DNA from: Acidobacteriota bacterium
GTDB taxonomy: Bacteria > Acidobacteriota > Terriglobia > Terriglobales > SCQP01
Reading direction: 5' to 3'
Length of the DNA stretch: 64,000 bases
NCBI GenBank assembly: GCA_004299485.1
Contig: SCQP01000001.1
Location: 496,001 to 560,000 of the forward strand
Below are positions 62,319 through 64,000 of the stretch, piece after piece. Numbering within the stretch: position 1 is the stretch's first letter; every line of letters starts with the position of its first letter. The position numbers were made by a program, and so were the translations under genes. The notes under the pieces were generated by a model. The model saw nothing but the letters and a program-made list of their open reading frames with translations, was not told the DNA's origin and made no database searches.

Positions 62319-62755
62319 TAGCTAGTTTTCCTTGCAGAGCCCTGACCTGCACGCCCGCAATACGGGTGGGCGGATGGCCTTCTGGGGCTTGTTGTTTTGC
62401 CGAAGTCCCACGGTCCTTCACGAAAAAGGTGCAGCCGCAGGCCCCGAGAGTTATATCAATTACGATCATGTCGCAATTGCGGAGAAAAAAACTATGCGGT
62501 TGCAAATCGGTGGACTTGCCAACGATTTACTCGGGAAAGATCGATTTCGTCTACCGCCGCAGATGTGCTCAAAGTTCCGCCCATGAACCTCAACTCTCAC
62601 CCTATCAGCCAACGCGCGACGGCATTGTAAAACTTTTGTAATCCGAGCTTGAAGGCCACGATGAGAGCGAACCGTCTCGACCAGCGAAAACAGCGCCGCC
62701 GACGCCAAATAGGCCGGACTCCGCGCCAGCGTCCGCGCCGCCGGCGCCCAGGCTT
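62319..62755. other. 437-base stretch without a supported gene
   Basis: Frames on both strands are open in places but their peptides lack domain patterns, and none has a ribosome site. The sequence just before 62318 is likely the promoter of the outer-membrane-like gene. GC content drops around 62450-62540. No tRNA or known RNA structure seen. Confidence 0.5.
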
Positions 62756-63358
62756 TTATGGCTGATTATTGGTACGGTGCGGCGGTCGAAGGTTGCGTTC
62801 GCCTTGGCCCGATAGCGGTGGCGGACGGAGGAAGTCCTCGGTCACCCAGAACTCATCGCCGGACTTGACCACCCCGATGCCGATCCGCGTAAGGCGGCGG
62901 TTCAGGATGTTGCCGCGGTGATTGGTCTGAAAGGGCGGTTCGGACATCATCATCTGCTGCACGGCGGCGAGGCTGGGCGCCATGGCTACGTTTTCGGCCA
63001 CCATGCTCCAGGCGATGCCGGCGGCGCTCATGCGGGCGGCGGGGCTGCGCCCCTGCGCGTCGGTGTGACGCAAGCGGTGGTCGCGGGCCATTTCCTCCGC
63101 GTGCTGCAGGGCCACCCGCGCGACCGCCGGGTCCCATCGCAGCGGCGCCGCGCGGCCGCCGGTCTCGGTGCGATTTTGGGGATTCGCGCGCGCCGCGTTG
63201 ATCAGACGCAGCAGCTCCATCGACCGGCGCGGGACCCCGCGTTGCGCCCGCTGGTCACGCGGTGCAGGGGACTGAGCCAGTCCGGCAAGTTGCAGCCACA
63301 CGACGCTGCACGCGAGGAAACCTGCCAGGAGCCATCTGCAACTCTGATGCATGCTCAT
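62756..63358 (-). CDS. Exported CAP/SCP-domain protein
   Basis: A 200-residue secreted protein: signal peptide MSMHQSCRWLLAGFLACSVVWLQLAGLAQ, then a CAP (SCP/PR-1/YkwD) domain. Conserved residues: LLRLINAARANPQ, LQHAEEMARDHRLRHTD, AENVA with the His/Glu pocket, and HRGNILN. Bacterial CAP proteins are widespread but their activity is not known. It has a tail of 25 basic and polar residues after the domain. It is single and faces the 63387 gene. Confidence 0.88.
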   Translation of the reverse strand: MSMHQSCRWLLAGFLACSVVWLQLAGLAQSPAPRDQRAQRGVPRRSMELLRLINAARANPQNRTETGGRAAPLRWDPAVARVALQHAEEMARDHRLRHTDAQGRSPAARMSAAGIAWSMVAENVAMAPSLAAVQQMMMSEPPFQTNHRGNILNRRLTRIGIGVVKSGDEFWVTEDFLRPPPLSGQGERNLRPPHRTNNQP

Positions 63359-63386
63359 ACCTTATGCTAGCGGAGGGAGTACACGA

Positions 63387-63776
63387 ATGATCCCAGGTGC
63401 AGTGATTCTTCTGCTGTGGACCATCGCCATGCTGGCGGTTCACCTCAGAAGCCGGCAATTGGTGAAGCGGATGTGGGAGCCGGGCCAGAACCGGCTCGCC
63501 TGGCTCACCGTGAACAGCCTCGTACGCTTTGAGGGACTTTACTATATCGCTGCGGTGATCTACGCCGTCATGGAACGGCGGGCGGCGCTGTTCGTCCCCA
63601 TCGCCGTGCTGGCGGTGATCCATTTTGCCGTGTGGGCCGCGGTCGAGCGGCGATCCGATTGGCCGGCGGCTACATCCGAGCGGAAGCAGTTGCTCGACCG
63701 CATTCAAATCTTCGACTGGGGCGAGTCGCTGGTGCTGGTCTACATCGCCTGGTGGCTCGTCGAAGCCCTGCACTGA
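63387..63776 (+). CDS. Small integral membrane protein of unknown function
   Basis: A 129-residue protein with about four membrane segments (IPGAVILLLWTIAMLAVHL, YYIAAVIYAVM, ALFVPIAVLAVIHFAVWAAV and SLVLVYIAWWLVEALH). The ATG at 63387 has GGAGGGAG eight bases upstream. It is divergent from the CAP gene with a 28-base gap. No family recognised. Confidence 0.75.
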   Translation: MIPGAVILLLWTIAMLAVHLRSRQLVKRMWEPGQNRLAWLTVNSLVRFEGLYYIAAVIYAVMERRAALFVPIAVLAVIHFAVWAAVERRSDWPAATSERKQLLDRIQIFDWGESLVLVYIAWWLVEALH

Positions 63777-63781
63777 GGACT

Positions 63782-64000
63782 CTAGCCAAGCAGGGCGCGG
63801 CGGAGGGCGGCGCCGCCTTCGCGGACCATGGCGGTGGAGCAACTGAAGGAGAAGCGGAGGGCGTCGGTGGAGGAGTGACCAAAGGCGTCGCCGGGCGTGC
63901 TGCCAATGCCTTGCTGGGCGAGGCGGCGCGAGAGGGCATCGGCATCGGCGACGCCGAGGCGGGCGTAGAGCGACGGGTCGAGCGAGACCCAGAGGAAGAA
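63782..64000 (-). CDS. C-terminal end of a class I/II PLP aminotransferase
   Basis: The last 72 residues, reading leftward from the window's edge: FFLWVSLDPSLYARL, then LAQQGIGSTPGDAFG and LRFSFSCSTAMVREGGAALRRAL. The G-x-x-P-G-x-x-F-G element and LRxSFS block are the usual end of class I/II aminotransferases (Aro9/MocR-like fold), where the Arg holds the substrate carboxylate. The start lies beyond the window, so the substrate cannot be judged. Confidence 0.82.
   Translation of the reverse strand, partial: FFLWVSLDPSLYARLGVADADALSRRLAQQGIGSTPGDAFGHSSTDALRFSFSCSTAMVREGGAALRRALLG

Overview
The window is GC-rich bacterial DNA, almost fully coding on both strands. A 1305-residue Oar-type TonB receptor with a carboxypeptidase-regulatory-like N-terminus, orphan CadC/OmpR-type winged-helix proteins, a bifunctional AroD-AroE, many secreted proteins of unknown function and an ImuA-ImuB-DnaE2 cassette together suggest an Acidobacteriota chromosome (Terriglobia-like). 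That assignment is inference from gene content only.

Layout. 1-5160: an arginine operon read leftward (argR, argF, argG, argH, then a YheT-like hydrolase) behind an ARG-box-like palindrome. 5174-9935: small exported proteins, topA and dprA. 10029-13250: hslV, hslU and a lipoprotein. 13391-17913: rpsU, rsmI, an RNase H and a zinc-ribbon protein on the minus strand, then a DciA-like gene, gatC and gatA on the plus strand. 18008-23272: three large secreted proteins. 23408-26230: cold-shock gene, kdsA, pyrG and tRNA-Ala. 27027-35781: regulators, an HD protein, an isolated nuoB, an ABC exporter, a sugar transferase plus epimerase, and an ABC-F ATPase. 35842-43219: the TonB receptor, a Tat-exported protein plus amidase, threonine dehydratase and a DUF4440-like protein. 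43250-49398: a translesion mutagenesis cassette (imuA, imuB, dnaE2) followed by a SRAP/HMCES gene. 49423-56873: a PIN-toxin remnant, a UPF0182 membrane protein, aroDE, a DUF2520 protein and a GH15 enzyme. 57124-60670: tRNA-fMet and a 3.47-kb segment bounded by a 46-bp perfect direct repeat of its 3' end; it carries a VOC protein, a truncated B12/radical-SAM gene and an AbiEi/AbiEii-like pair. 60937-64000: cytochrome c with an outer-membrane-like protein, a CAP-domain protein, a membrane protein and an aminotransferase end.

The most unusual signal is repeats that enter coding sequence without breaking it. A 95-bp palindromic element, about 90% identical between copies, sits in the same reading frame in two adjacent genes, dnaE2 and the SRAP gene, and adds about 32 residues at a linker in each. 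A 109-bp element occurs three times, once supplying the last codons and stop of the cytochrome gene. Short-period tracts of several families lie next to stop codons or inside genes (gatA 3' flank, the 23272 stop, the HslU-linked lipoprotein, imuB, the 19276 gene).
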